Part shown: piece by piece, positions 17,820-25,949 of the stretch
How positions within the stretch are numbered: position 1 is the first letter of the stretch
How the letters are laid out: each line of letters opens with the position of its first letter
Source of the DNA: CAZVWJ01 sp964631325
Lineage (GTDB): Bacteria; T1Sed10-126
Direction of reading: 5' to 3'
DNA length: 64,000 nucleotides
NCBI GenBank assembly: GCA_964631325.1
Contig: CAZVWJ010000008.1
Location: forward strand, 1 to 64,000
Position numbers and translations under genes: made by a program
The notes under the pieces: generated by a model
What the model saw: the letters and a program-made list of their open reading frames with translations, nothing else
Told to the model about the DNA's origin: nothing
Databases searched by the model: none

Positions 17820-18047
17820 TTAATCCTTTTTGTAGCAATGAGGACATCCTTTTATTTTCAACTCCGATTCTTTTTCATTTTTCCGAATTTCATCAGCAAA
17901 AAGCTGCTCTCCTTCTTCAAGTTTGCTCCCACAAACCGGGCAGGTCCTGGTAGGAGTTTCTTCCTCAAGTCCGGATAACCGACTGAATCTTATCAAGACA
18001 AACACTACAATTAAAATCAAAACAGCATAAACCAGCCACCAAGTCAT
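17820..18047 (-). CDS. Small membrane protein with zinc-binding tail
   Basis: 75 residues. One N-terminal membrane helix (WWLVYAVLILIVVFVLIRF) is followed by a cytoplasmic tail with two CxxC pairs (TCPVCGSKL and GCPHCYKKD) about 30 residues apart, a zinc-ribbon pattern. AGGAG precedes the ATG. It lies 2 bp behind the large secreted protein gene and 24 bp before sppA, so it is part of the same operon. Function unknown. Confidence 0.7.
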   Translation of the reverse strand: MTWWLVYAVLILIVVFVLIRFSRLSGLEEETPTRTCPVCGSKLEEGEQLFADEIRKNEKESELKIKGCPHCYKKD

Positions 18048-18049
18048 CT

Positions 18050-21000
18050 TTATTCTCCTCCAATAGGCTGCAATAAAGGCAAAGCACCGGGAGCAGACTG
18101 TTTTTTCCCCAGCTTAAACAATAGAAAAAATAAGTGATAATTAATAAACTGGTCGAACTCTTCCGAGACTCTTTTTTTAACGAATTTCAGCAATTTTAAT
18201 TTTTTAGATAGCGGCCGGGTATGCTGATAAAGTTTAAGAACTTCCGCAATAGCAAATTCATCCGGAGCCTGTAAAAAGTGATTGTAGAGTTGTTGATAAG
18301 CTCCTGTCTTCCAATAAATTTCTTTTAATACAAACCCGGCACATCGATATTGGGGACCATTATCAACCATTGTTCGAAATACTTTTAAACGTGAAGTGGC
18401 AACAGAGTAATCCTGATTATGATAATTTTGAATTCCCTTTTTCAACATTGAAACGTCAGTGGGCGAAACAACTGGAATTTTATTATTTATGTTGTAGCGA
18501 TCCTGGTAAACTACAGTGGAAAACGGATAAACAAAATGATACTTGTAGGAAAGCGGGGAAATTTCCAAATAACCAGAGGGTAAATCGCCATCCGTAAACC
18601 TCCCCCCTGACATAGTTTTTAGTAAAACACCGCCTGGCTGCACAAGTAAATCAATGTTTTTTAAATTAGCAGGTTCTTCGACTGTCAACCTTCCTCTTAT
18701 CCCCCCCGAAGGATTCCTGGTACGAGGATAAATTTCCAGAATTTTTCCCGCAAGACCGGAATATTTTTGTAGTGCCCGGTAAAAATTTTTATTAGCCGTA
18801 AACCACTTTAGATCCCCCCCACCCCGCCAGACAGTATTAATTTTAACGGGCTCAGTCTCAGAATTTTTAGCAAGATTTAGCATAAGCAATCGGGAAGCAT
18901 CAGGACTAATTTTCTGGGTCAGGAAAATATTTTGCCCATGTCTTTTTAATTGAATTAGCGGTTTGGAAGTGGTAAAAAGAGTCTTTTCTTTCTGCCACCT
19001 CCATTTTCCCGTGTCAGAAGATTGATTGATTAAACCAGTAACTAAAGAATACCCGGAATCAGATTTAGTCAGACCGTAAAAACCTTTAAAAGGCTTTTCC
19101 GCCAGACGGAGTAAATTTCCAGAATTTAAAATTCTCCCCTGTGTATCCCCGTTCAAATAATAGTATCGATAATGAGGAGCAGTATCTTCAACTGTCTCTT
19201 TAACGGGAAGTAAAAAAGCCGATAGTCCCTCCCGGTATAGCCCCTCGCCCCGGGGGCGTGCTCTGATGTTTAAAGAACGTGCCTGATATCGATTAAAGTC
19301 GCTGAAATACAATTCATGACGTGCATTTTCTTTCCGCCCCGCCCAGAAAAATAATGTTTCGCCCGAATCTGAGTGAAAAGGGTAACGGAGATTCTTCTCC
19401 GGATGAGTAAAAACCTGCTGGTAACTTTTGTCAGAAAGATTATATTCATAAAGTGAGAAAGGCTCCTTTTTATTCTCCCGGACAACCAATATCGCTTTTC
19501 CCTCACTAACCGCAAGCACATTTTTTATATTGATCCCAGTCGGAGGCGAGCCGTAACGAATCACTGGCGGATCCCGTCGATCAAAACGGGAAATTCGCCA
19601 GCCATTTTGATCTAAAATGAACAACTTATCTCCCAGGGCAAATAAATCAACCGGCTGTTGCACCCTTTCGATAACACCGCGCGGATAGCCCTGTAAGTCA
19701 TATCTCCGGATAAAATCGGGGCAAAGTAGATAAAAGTAATTCCCCCCACCATACCTGATAACCGGTTGCCGGGGGTCCAACCAACCATTTGAATTAGGAG
19801 GTAATTTTATTTTAAGCAACCGCTTAAAAACCCCCCCGGAATCAAAAATAGCCAGGACTCTTCTGGCTCCCTGTTTTGGAAAAATAAATTGACCGGAAAT
19901 AATTATGTTTTGCTGGCTGGCCCCCACGAACTGAATGTCTTCTAACTGATTAAGCCGGGACCATTTGAGGTTAACTTTATTGATGATTTTATTTTCCCTG
20001 TTGTAAATCTCAATAGAATGCTCATCGGGAAAATAATAATAAAGCCGTCCCCGGGGAGACCAAAAACTGTGTTCGAACTGAAAATACCGAGAGGGGCTTG
20101 AGGGGATCTTTTTTGGAGGAATCTCCCCCTCTTCCGAAAAACCCGCCGGAGTCCACGCGAGCCGTTTCGTTTTTGTTTCCCCTTTCAAATATATCGTTGC
20201 AGTTTCCCGACCCGCCTGTTTTTTTGCCGCCCAAATTCGAGTTATTTTTGGTTTTTGCGACAATTGCGGAGTTATTGAAAACACTTTACGCGGTTGGACT
20301 GTCCGGCTGGCAGTAAAAAATGTTCTTTCGGTATTTCCAAGTCTGAGAATATATATCCCGTTTTTCCCGGTTAAAAACGCTCGGTGCTCGTACACTGCAA
20401 AATCATTAAGCTGGAGATTTTGTTTGAAATCAAAAACGTATTCCTGTTTTAACTCAAGGCTTAATTTTAAAATCCGTCCCCTTCTTTCCAGAATATACAA
20501 ATTATTACCACTAATAGAAACTCCAACAATTTTATTAAATTTACGGTGATACAACTGTCTTCCTCTGTTGTATACGTAAATAGTATCACCCAGCCGGGTA
20601 AATATCCTGTTTTCATCAATGATTTCAAAAATTCGACCTTTAAAATTATAGGGCGAAGTATCTCTGTTCTCCCCGGGAGCATACGGATCAAAGCTATAGA
20701 TGGGGCCTGTACCCGGTTGGACTATCCAATGGTCTTCAAGAGGATAAATAGTACGAATCGGCCCCTGTAAATTTGCCTTAACAGACTTTTTCCGGATCCG
20801 AGTCACTGGAAAGGTCGAACTTTTGGTAGCTAAGTCGTGGTGATAATACCAGAAATTACCACTTCCATCCCAAAATCCGACCGCCTCCTTGGTAAAACCA
20901 AATTCCCTCAAAATATCGGCTTGATATAAACAAGTAAACAGTTCTGATTTCTTTTCCCTGATTTTCCTAACTTTTGTATCTCCCATTTTAAAAAAATGAT

Positions 21001-21214
21001 AATTCTGGAAATCGTGATCCCAAACAGCTACTGTCCCTGCTTTACTAATTTTTATCTTCCCGGGAGATAAAAATTTATTCACCGGAGTTTGATAGAGTTT
21101 CAACCTCTCCGGTTGATCACTGTAAAGAGGAGAAGATACACCTGAGCCCAAAAATAAAGGTAAACACAAAAAAATGCAAAAGATTAATCTTAAGTTTCTG
21201 GGCTTCATATTCAT
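18050..21214 (-). CDS. Large secreted protein, beta-rich with helical C-terminus, unrecognised
   Basis: 1054 residues. A signal peptide (NLRLIFCIFLCLPLFLGSG) is followed by a long beta-rich region with recurring Y-x-Y, I-L-x and G-N-x-L turns that read like propeller blades (for example VGVSISGNNLYILERRGRIL and DLFALGDKLFILDQNGWRI). The last 95 residues (about 960-1054) are helical and TPR-like (QDYSVATSRLKVFRTMVD, KKLKLLKFVKKRVSEE). I cannot assign a family. AGGAG precedes two nearby ATGs (21214 and 21208); the second has better spacing. It sits between a pseudopilin-like small protein and the sppA cluster. Confidence 0.7.
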   Translation of the reverse strand: MNMKPRNLRLIFCIFLCLPLFLGSGVSSPLYSDQPERLKLYQTPVNKFLSPGKIKISKAGTVAVWDHDFQNYHFFKMGDTKVRKIREKKSELFTCLYQADILREFGFTKEAVGFWDGSGNFWYYHHDLATKSSTFPVTRIRKKSVKANLQGPIRTIYPLEDHWIVQPGTGPIYSFDPYAPGENRDTSPYNFKGRIFEIIDENRIFTRLGDTIYVYNRGRQLYHRKFNKIVGVSISGNNLYILERRGRILKLSLELKQEYVFDFKQNLQLNDFAVYEHRAFLTGKNGIYILRLGNTERTFFTASRTVQPRKVFSITPQLSQKPKITRIWAAKKQAGRETATIYLKGETKTKRLAWTPAGFSEEGEIPPKKIPSSPSRYFQFEHSFWSPRGRLYYYFPDEHSIEIYNRENKIINKVNLKWSRLNQLEDIQFVGASQQNIIISGQFIFPKQGARRVLAIFDSGGVFKRLLKIKLPPNSNGWLDPRQPVIRYGGGNYFYLLCPDFIRRYDLQGYPRGVIERVQQPVDLFALGDKLFILDQNGWRISRFDRRDPPVIRYGSPPTGINIKNVLAVSEGKAILVVRENKKEPFSLYEYNLSDKSYQQVFTHPEKNLRYPFHSDSGETLFFWAGRKENARHELYFSDFNRYQARSLNIRARPRGEGLYREGLSAFLLPVKETVEDTAPHYRYYYLNGDTQGRILNSGNLLRLAEKPFKGFYGLTKSDSGYSLVTGLINQSSDTGKWRWQKEKTLFTTSKPLIQLKRHGQNIFLTQKISPDASRLLMLNLAKNSETEPVKINTVWRGGGDLKWFTANKNFYRALQKYSGLAGKILEIYPRTRNPSGGIRGRLTVEEPANLKNIDLLVQPGGVLLKTMSGGRFTDGDLPSGYLEISPLSYKYHFVYPFSTVVYQDRYNINNKIPVVSPTDVSMLKKGIQNYHNQDYSVATSRLKVFRTMVDNGPQYRCAGFVLKEIYWKTGAYQQLYNHFLQAPDEFAIAEVLKLYQHTRPLSKKLKLLKFVKKRVSEEFDQFINYHLFFLLFKLGKKQSAPGALPLLQPIGGE

Positions 21215-21223
21215 TTTTCTCCT

Positions 21224-21526
21224 CTATTTGTCCATTTTCGGAACCATCTTGACTTTATCTTTTCTATCCGGACTGTAAGACCACTTATACCCCTGCCGGG
21301 GCTGGGGTAATTCACTCATAAAATACTTTTTTTGGCCGGAATCAGTTTTGTATTTTTGTCCTGTTAATTGCTGGAGACCGGTCGGGTAAAATTCTTTCTT
21401 TTTGTAATATTTTTCCACAGCCTGCTCTATTTGATAATCATACCACCGGTAAATACCGTGGGCACTGACCCAGTAAACCCCGTAAACTAAAATTGCAAAA
21501 ATTACTACGTATTTGAGCAAATTCAT
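21224..21526 (-). CDS. Small exported or membrane-anchored protein, pseudopilin-like tail
   Basis: 100 residues. One N-terminal hydrophobic helix (YVVIFAILVYGVYWVSA) precedes a soluble part with YPTGLQQLTGQKY and LPQPRQGYKWSYSPD. That part resembles the C-terminal region of type II secretion major pseudopilins, although the G-F-T-L-x-E prepilin site is missing. GAGGTG lies 7 nt before the ATG at 21526. It is in the same operon as the glycosyltransferase upstream and the large secreted protein downstream. The pseudopilin comparison is tentative. Confidence 0.6.
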   Translation of the reverse strand: MNLLKYVVIFAILVYGVYWVSAHGIYRWYDYQIEQAVEKYYKKKEFYPTGLQQLTGQKYKTDSGQKKYFMSELPQPRQGYKWSYSPDRKDKVKMVPKMDK

Positions 21527-21546
21527 CTTCACTCACCTCGATGAAA

Positions 21547-22542
21547 TTATCTCAAATTTTTATCCTCATCAAAATTATACCTATCCCGGACGTGATATGG
21601 TTTTTCGTCAGTAGTCCGCAAAGACAAAAGTGCTTGCTGTTCACCAAGCAAACCAAGAATCATAGATTGCATTCCAACCAATCCACATAAAATACTTACA
21701 GTGGTTAAGGCATGATCACTGAGACTCTGCATGTAAATTAATTTTAAATACACAAGATATCCACCCCCGGCTATCATAGCAAGGAAGAGAAATATACTAA
21801 TTAAACCAAACACCCGGATTGGTCGAAAACGAAAGTCCAGGAGAAATTTAACCAGAGCCAAATCTAAAAGGACCCTCCAGATTCGCGTCAAGCCATAGCT
21901 GGAACTCCCGTGTTCCCGTTTGCGATCACTAACCTCAATTTCACATAAATTTACTCCATACCAGGAAAGCAAAGCTGGCAAAAACCGATGCAGTTCACCA
22001 TACAGGGTTATTTGTTCGAGAGCCTCGGCACGGTAAGCCTTCAGACTGCAACCATAGTCATGGAGTTTTACCCCGGTAATCCAGCTAATTATAATATTTG
22101 CAACCTTAGAAGGTAGAACCCGGGTGAAAAAATTTCCTTTCCTTTTTTTGCGCCAACCACTCACTAAATCGTATCCTTCTTCGAATTTATCCAGGAGCCT
22201 GGAAATGTCAGCCGGATCATTTTGACCGTCACCGTCGAGAAATAAAATTACTTCCCCCGAAGCATAATCGACACCGGCTCGCATAGCGGCCGACTGTCCA
22301 AAATTAGTCGGCAGAACCAGCAATTTCTGAGGCTTACTTATATTTCCCCGGAGCCATTCCCCGGAACCGTCCTCTGAACCATCGTCCACCCAGATTACCT
22401 CTCCGGAACGCTTCTCTTCCTCAAGACATTTTTCAACCTCAGCATATAATTCAGGTAAATTGCCCCGTTCATTATAAACCGGAATCACAATAGAAAATTC
22501 CACCAAGAAACACCAGCCTACATATATTATTTCGTAAAGCAC
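21547..22542 (-). CDS. Family 2 glycosyltransferase, GtrB/ArnC-like
   Basis: About 331 residues. An N-terminal GT-A domain (EFSIVIPVYNERGNLPELYAE, WVDDGSEDGSGEWL, LFLDGDGQNDPADI) is followed by YGCSLKAYRAEALEQI and two C-terminal membrane helices (about 235-300). This is the dolichol/undecaprenyl-phosphate sugar transferase type that loads a sugar onto a lipid carrier at the cytoplasmic face. The family match begins at EFSIVIPVYNE, so a start at the in-frame TTG or GTG 14-15 codons downstream of the ATG at 22542 is possible. It is the first gene of the minus-strand operon ending near 16.4 kb. Confidence 0.88.
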   Translation of the reverse strand: MLYEIIYVGWCFLVEFSIVIPVYNERGNLPELYAEVEKCLEEEKRSGEVIWVDDGSEDGSGEWLRGNISKPQKLLVLPTNFGQSAAMRAGVDYASGEVILFLDGDGQNDPADISRLLDKFEEGYDLVSGWRKKRKGNFFTRVLPSKVANIIISWITGVKLHDYGCSLKAYRAEALEQITLYGELHRFLPALLSWYGVNLCEIEVSDRKREHGSSSYGLTRIWRVLLDLALVKFLLDFRFRPIRVFGLISIFLFLAMIAGGGYLVYLKLIYMQSLSDHALTTVSILCGLVGMQSMILGLLGEQQALLSLRTTDEKPYHVRDRYNFDEDKNLR

Positions 22543-22689
22543 GTCCGGGATAAAAACAAAGAATTTCTACTTTTAATTGTAAACTCTCGAATCCATTATA
22601 GAAACTTTTTTAACGTCTGTTGTTAACGACCACTTCATTGGATCATCGAATTATCACGCCAATTAGCCTGGATGGCCTAAAAAAATTAT

Positions 22690-22725
22690 TTGACAGTTGT
22701 ATTTTATCCTTTTTGTATCTATAAT
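22690..22725 (+). promoter_or_regulatory. Probable promoter of rpmB-rpmG
   Basis: TTGTAT (22697-22702) and TATAAT (22720-22725) are 17 bp apart. An overlapping TTGACA at 22690 has a weaker -10-like TTGTAT 17 bp downstream. The region is AT-rich and lies 50 bp before the ribosomal protein gene. Confidence 0.55.
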
Positions 22726-22774
22726 ATTAGTTCATTATTTTTAATGACAAACTTATTCAGAGGAGTGAAGTAAC

Positions 22775-23011
22775 ATGGCCAGATACTGCCAGGTAACAGG
22801 TAAAAAACCGATGTCCGGACACAATGTTTCCCACGCTAACAATAGAACCAAACGCAAACAAAAACCTAATCTTCAGAAAAAACGATTTTATCTTCCCAGT
22901 GAAGATCGAAAAATCAAAATTACCGTTTCTAAACAGGGAATGAAGATTATTGACAAAAAAGGGATCGAACAGGTTGTTAAAGAGATGCGCGAACGAGGGG
23001 AAGATATATAA
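22775..23011 (+). CDS. rpmB: 50S ribosomal protein L28
   Basis: 78 residues. The start MARYCQVTGKKPMSGHNVSHANN and the basic stretch RTKRKQKPNLQKKRF are diagnostic of L28, and TVSKQGMKIIDKKGIEQ closes the family match. Ribosome site AGAGGAG lies before the ATG. It leads a short plus-strand unit with rpmG and tRNA-Leu. Confidence 0.95.
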   Translation: MARYCQVTGKKPMSGHNVSHANNRTKRKQKPNLQKKRFYLPSEDRKIKITVSKQGMKIIDKKGIEQVVKEMRERGEDI

Positions 23012-23026
23012 TCTAAACGTAAAATT

Positions 23027-23048
23027 TTCACGGAATTAATTCCGTGAA
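23027..23048. other. 22-bp perfect palindrome between rpmB and rpmG
   Basis: TTCACGGAATT / AATTCCGTGAA forms an 11-bp perfect stem without a T-tract. It may act as a processing or attenuation hairpin that sets the ratio of the two ribosomal proteins. Confidence 0.5.
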
Positions 23049-23074
23049 CACCAAAAATAGAAAGGAGCAACACA

Positions 23075-23242
23075 ATGGCTCGCGAAAAAATCAAGCTGGT
23101 CAGTACCGCCGGAACCGGATATTTCTACACTACTTTTAAAAATCCCCGTAACGACCGGGAAGACTTATCCCTTAAAAAATACGACCCGGTAGCTGACAAA
23201 CACGTCGAATTTGTAGAGGAAGAGCTGAAAACCTCTCACTAA
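23075..23242 (+). CDS. rpmG: 50S ribosomal protein L33
   Basis: 55 residues: starts MAREKIKLVSTAGTGYFY, continues TTFKNPRNDREDL and ends LKKYDPVADKHVEFVEEE, the standard L33 pattern. The zinc-binding Cys pairs of the C+ form are absent, so this is the zinc-independent type. AAAGGAG precedes the ATG by 7 nt. It is followed 13 bp later by tRNA-Leu. Confidence 0.93.
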   Translation: MAREKIKLVSTAGTGYFYTTFKNPRNDREDLSLKKYDPVADKHVEFVEEELKTSH

Positions 23243-23255
23243 CCCGCCTTATCAA

Positions 23256-23342
23256 GCCGGAGTGGCGGAACTGGCAGACGCGCGGGACTCAAAATCCCGT
23301 GGGCCTTTTGAGCCCGTGCGGGTTCGACCCCCGCCTCCGGCA
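23256..23342 (+). tRNA. tRNA-Leu (anticodon CAA)
   Basis: 87 nt with a long variable arm, as expected for a class II leucine tRNA. The acceptor GCCGGAG pairs with CTCCGGC, the anticodon stem-loop is CGGGA-CTCAAAA-TCCCG (anticodon CAA, reads UUG), the variable arm is GGGC...GCCC and the T-arm GCGGG-TTCGACC-CCCGC. The discriminator base is A and CCA is not encoded. Confidence 0.95.
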
Positions 23343-23391
23343 CTTTCAACTACTTCTATTCCTTCATAAAGCCTACCTGAACCAATAGTTT

Positions 23392-23509
23392 GTAATTACT
23401 CACCTATCCTCCCTCCGCTGATGGGAGAGAGTTTTTCCTGCGCATGGACAGGGTTTGTGGTGCGTAGGCGCTATTAAAGAGAGGGGGAAAAGATTAGATG
23501 AGTAGTTAC
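23392..23509. repeat. Hairpin-rich element with pairing ends, copy 2
   Basis: The ends GTAATTACTCACCTATCC and, on the opposite strand, GTAACTACTCATCTAATC pair with one another. The interior matches the element at 11557-11672 in inverse orientation, including the CTCTCTCCCATC...GGAGG hairpin, the ACCCTGTCC/GCAGG hairpin and the GCGCCTACGCACC block. It occupies most of the gap between tRNA-Leu and the FliK-like gene. Confidence 0.65.
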
Positions 23510-23548
23510 AATTATTCTATGGGAACAGAAGTAGCCTGATAAGCAACT

Positions 23549-23563
23549 GACAGTGGTACTGTC
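23549..23563. other. Short hairpin after the FliK-like gene
   Basis: GACAGT-GGT-ACTGTC is a perfect 6-bp stem downstream of the minus-strand stop at 23591. There is no T-run; it is a weak candidate for a transcript end. Confidence 0.3.
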
Positions 23564-23590
23564 CATATAACCAAAATATAATGTCGCGCC

Positions 23591-25171
23591 TCAGGCCCAG
23601 AGGTCCAGACTGCTTAACTCGGTAGTCTCCAGGGCCAGCAAATCTCGCTCGATAAATTGTTTTTCCTCCGAGTCCAGGTTACTACAGCTTATGCTCACGT
23701 GATATCCCAGACCAGCCAACATCTTCCGTAATTCGTCCAAATTATTTTTTAATAACTTCAAACCGGAACTATGGGCGGCTTTTAAATCAACGCGCAGATT
23801 CTCTTCCTTTCTTTGTAAACTAACCTGAAGAGGACCAAGTTGAGAGAGTTCTAACTCGAGGGTAACACTCCAGTAGCGGTCGCGGCTTTGGTCTTCTTCT
23901 TCCCGCCGGTCCTTAATTCGCATCCGGATAAATTTCGTTTCTTCCCCCACCTGGAACGGAACAAACAAATAAACTGAGTCCGACTCCGCCACTGAGGCAA
24001 GCGAATGTTTAATCAACTGGCCGTAAAACCGCTTTTTGTGTTCATTTCCCTCACTACCAGAATCCTGTAAATCTGCCTGGAGCTGACTGCGGAAAGCTGT
24101 AGCTGCCTGGCGGGGATCTTTTTCCAACTGTGATTCCAGGTCAAAACCAAGTTTTCTTATAACTTCCTTTAATTGCTGAGCCAGCTCTCCTTTTGTAAAC
24201 ACCAGGCGCGGCAGTTGAGGTAAGTCTTTTGATGTCTCTAAACTATTGAGAAAGGAATCAAGTGTCTGCAAAATTTCTTTATTAACCGGTAAGTTATTCT
24301 GTTTCAAGAAGAGAAAAGCCTTGATTCGCGAAGCGCTAAAATTACCCGAATCATTCTTTAATTCAGGTAACGCTGAAAAAAGTTGCTGGAGCAATTTAGC
24401 TGTCGGTAGATCCTCCAGGTTTTTAAGAATACGAGCAAATTCGAGGTTGGCTTCATTGGCTTGAATACCAAGTTTTTCAAGCAACTCAAAAATATCAGAT
24501 TTCTGCGCTGGCCGGCTGTCCAGAGAAAGTTCAATGAATTTTAGTAAGCGACGAGCTGCGTTTTTTGTAGAGTTTGAAACTTCAGCCGAATTCAATTCAA
24601 AGAATTCAAGCAGTTCCTGAACATTTTTTTTCGAGCTATTCTGCAACCAGTTAAGAAGCTGATTTACATTTTGGGAATTATTCTCCAGGCCAAGCAAATC
24701 CAGCAATTGATTGAGCTCGGATCTTAATTTTGGATTAAGGTTAGATTGCGCCGCAGTTGTCGCCGCCACTTCTCCCCCCTGCTCTCCACGGCCCGGATAA
24801 ATATAACCCCGGCGCAGAAGACGCTGACGTTTATTCCTGAGACCTTGCTGTGACGGCTCTGCTTCCGTCTGCGCGGAAACAAAATTATCAACCTGAGTTT
24901 TGCCGGTATTTTTAAGCTCCTCAGCAGTTAACACCTTCAACCGACCGGGGCCAACCGAGCGGGCGGCTGCTGTTGCTCCCACCGGAACCCTGGCCGGCAT
25001 CCGGGCCCTGACTTCCTTACTCTGGCCCACCTTTAGCTTTGCTTGACCATTCTCAAAACGCTCCAGAACCTTGACACCAATTAACTCGCCCGATACTCTA
25101 TCCCCAGTGGAGTTCTCGGGCAAATTAGCCGCAACTGCTCCGGCTTCCACATTTATTATTTCCTGGTTCAT
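23591..25171 (-). CDS. FliK-like flagellar hook-length control protein
   Basis: About 526 residues, acidic and Gln/Asn/Leu-rich, with a low-similarity N-terminal and helical middle part. The C-terminal 130 residues (YWSVTLELELSQLGPLQVSLQRKEENLRVDLKAA, then LKLLKNNLDELRKMLAGLGYHVSISCS) match the Flg_hook/FliK C-terminal pattern, which contacts FlhB to switch export substrate. The open frame begins earlier, but the ATG at 25171 has AGAGGTG at the right distance. A stand-alone FlhB C-terminal domain is divergently encoded 430 bp away; the same pairing is known in Firmicutes. The N-terminal part alone is not diagnostic. Confidence 0.7.
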   Translation of the reverse strand: MNQEIINVEAGAVAANLPENSTGDRVSGELIGVKVLERFENGQAKLKVGQSKEVRARMPARVPVGATAAARSVGPGRLKVLTAEELKNTGKTQVDNFVSAQTEAEPSQQGLRNKRQRLLRRGYIYPGRGEQGGEVAATTAAQSNLNPKLRSELNQLLDLLGLENNSQNVNQLLNWLQNSSKKNVQELLEFFELNSAEVSNSTKNAARRLLKFIELSLDSRPAQKSDIFELLEKLGIQANEANLEFARILKNLEDLPTAKLLQQLFSALPELKNDSGNFSASRIKAFLFLKQNNLPVNKEILQTLDSFLNSLETSKDLPQLPRLVFTKGELAQQLKEVIRKLGFDLESQLEKDPRQAATAFRSQLQADLQDSGSEGNEHKKRFYGQLIKHSLASVAESDSVYLFVPFQVGEETKFIRMRIKDRREEEDQSRDRYWSVTLELELSQLGPLQVSLQRKEENLRVDLKAAHSSGLKLLKNNLDELRKMLAGLGYHVSISCSNLDSEEKQFIERDLLALETTELSSLDLWA

Positions 25172-25217
25172 GTCGGCACCTCTAATTAAAAATTCTACAA
25201 GCACAGCTCAATCTTAG

Positions 25218-25372
25218 CCCACATTATGCACGGAATTCTAAAATTTCGTGCATAATGTGTATCTACGATACAGCACCCAAGAGTGTACCAGCAAATAAAT
25301 CAAGGTACAATATTGACCCGAAAAATTACAGCTGTTTTTAAGTATATACTTTAGCTCTGCTTGAGTGCTGGG
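25218..25372. repeat. Structured two-stem element, copy A
   Basis: An 18-bp-arm hairpin at 25220-25259 is followed after 11 nt (itself TATC...GATA) by the paired sequences CAGCACCCAAG (25271-25281) and CTTGAGTGCTG (25360-25370). These enclose 78 nt that contain a small ACAG/CTGT stem. A second copy in inverse orientation lies at 63214-63368 with the same spacing and compensatory changes. There is no reading frame. It sits between the divergent FliK-like and FlhB-C genes. Confidence 0.7.
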
Positions 25373-25482
25373 TTAACCCAGCTTACAATCGAGTAGATTA
25401 ATTGTAAAGCTTCACCGTTAAAGTTGCGGTAAGAGCCCTTTGCCAGCGACAAACACTAAATATGGTGCCTCGATTGAAGGCT

Positions 25483-25537
25483 GTCCTTCGGACGGATAAT
25501 TCACGACAGTCACGCAGTCGTGAATTATCGAGGTTAG
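25483..25537. repeat. Dispersed hairpin element, copy 2
   Basis: GATAATTCACGAC and GTCGTGAATTATC form a perfect 13-bp stem. The sequence and flanks match the copy at 1-55 in the same orientation. It lies about 65 bp upstream of the FlhB-C gene. Confidence 0.7.
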
Positions 25538-25601
25538 CGTTTTCTCTGTTTGTTAGCAACAGGTTAACCAAATATTTCCGGAGTAAAAAGGGAAATAAAA
25601 T

Positions 25602-25913
25602 ATGGGAACAAGAGAAGAAATGGAATCAGCCAGTGAAAAACCAGAAAAAAAGCAAAGGAAAGCTGTTTCCCTGGATTACGAAGAGACTGAACAGGCCCCC
25701 CGGGTGAGCGCCAAAGGGGAGGGAGAGTTAGCCCGGCTAATAATTGAGCTGGCAGAGGAACACAATGTCCCCCTGCACCGGGATCCGGATCTTACCGAAG
25801 TGCTCTACAAGCTGGATCTCGACGAACAGATACCCCCTTCCCTGTATGAAGCAGTAGCAGAAGTTTTTGCCTTCCTTTACCGTCTGAACCGGAGAGAAAA
25901 GGTGGAAGAATAG
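25602..25913 (+). CDS. Stand-alone FlhB C-terminal domain protein (FhlB/YlqH-like)
   Basis: 103 residues. After a charged 20-residue N-terminus, the sequence RKAVSLDYEETEQAPRVSAKGEGELARLIIELAEEHNVPLHRDPDL...LDEQIPPSLYEAVAEVFAFLYRL follows the conserved cytoplasmic domain of FlhB/EscU export switch proteins. It lacks membrane helices and the autocleaving NPTH motif. Such free domains accompany flagellar export systems and often neighbour a FliK-like gene, as here. AAAGGGAA precedes the ATG. It may modulate export switching. Confidence 0.85.
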   Translation: MGTREEMESASEKPEKKQRKAVSLDYEETEQAPRVSAKGEGELARLIIELAEEHNVPLHRDPDLTEVLYKLDLDEQIPPSLYEAVAEVFAFLYRLNRREKVEE

Positions 25914-25916
25914 CCA

Positions 25917-25935
25917 GGGCTGAACGAATCAGCCC
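25917..25935. terminator. Hairpin between convergent genes
   Basis: GGGCTGA-ACGAA-TCAGCCC, a perfect 7-bp stem, lies between the stops of the plus-strand FlhB-C gene and the minus-strand ferritin-like gene. The position suits a two-way transcript end, though the T-tract is poor. Confidence 0.45.
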
Positions 25936-25949
25936 CGGACTATTAGAAT

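Noticed and set aside
22543..22774. L28/L33 autoregulatory leader or riboswitch
   Set aside because: Apart from a promoter-like pair and AT-rich DNA no conserved structure is seen.
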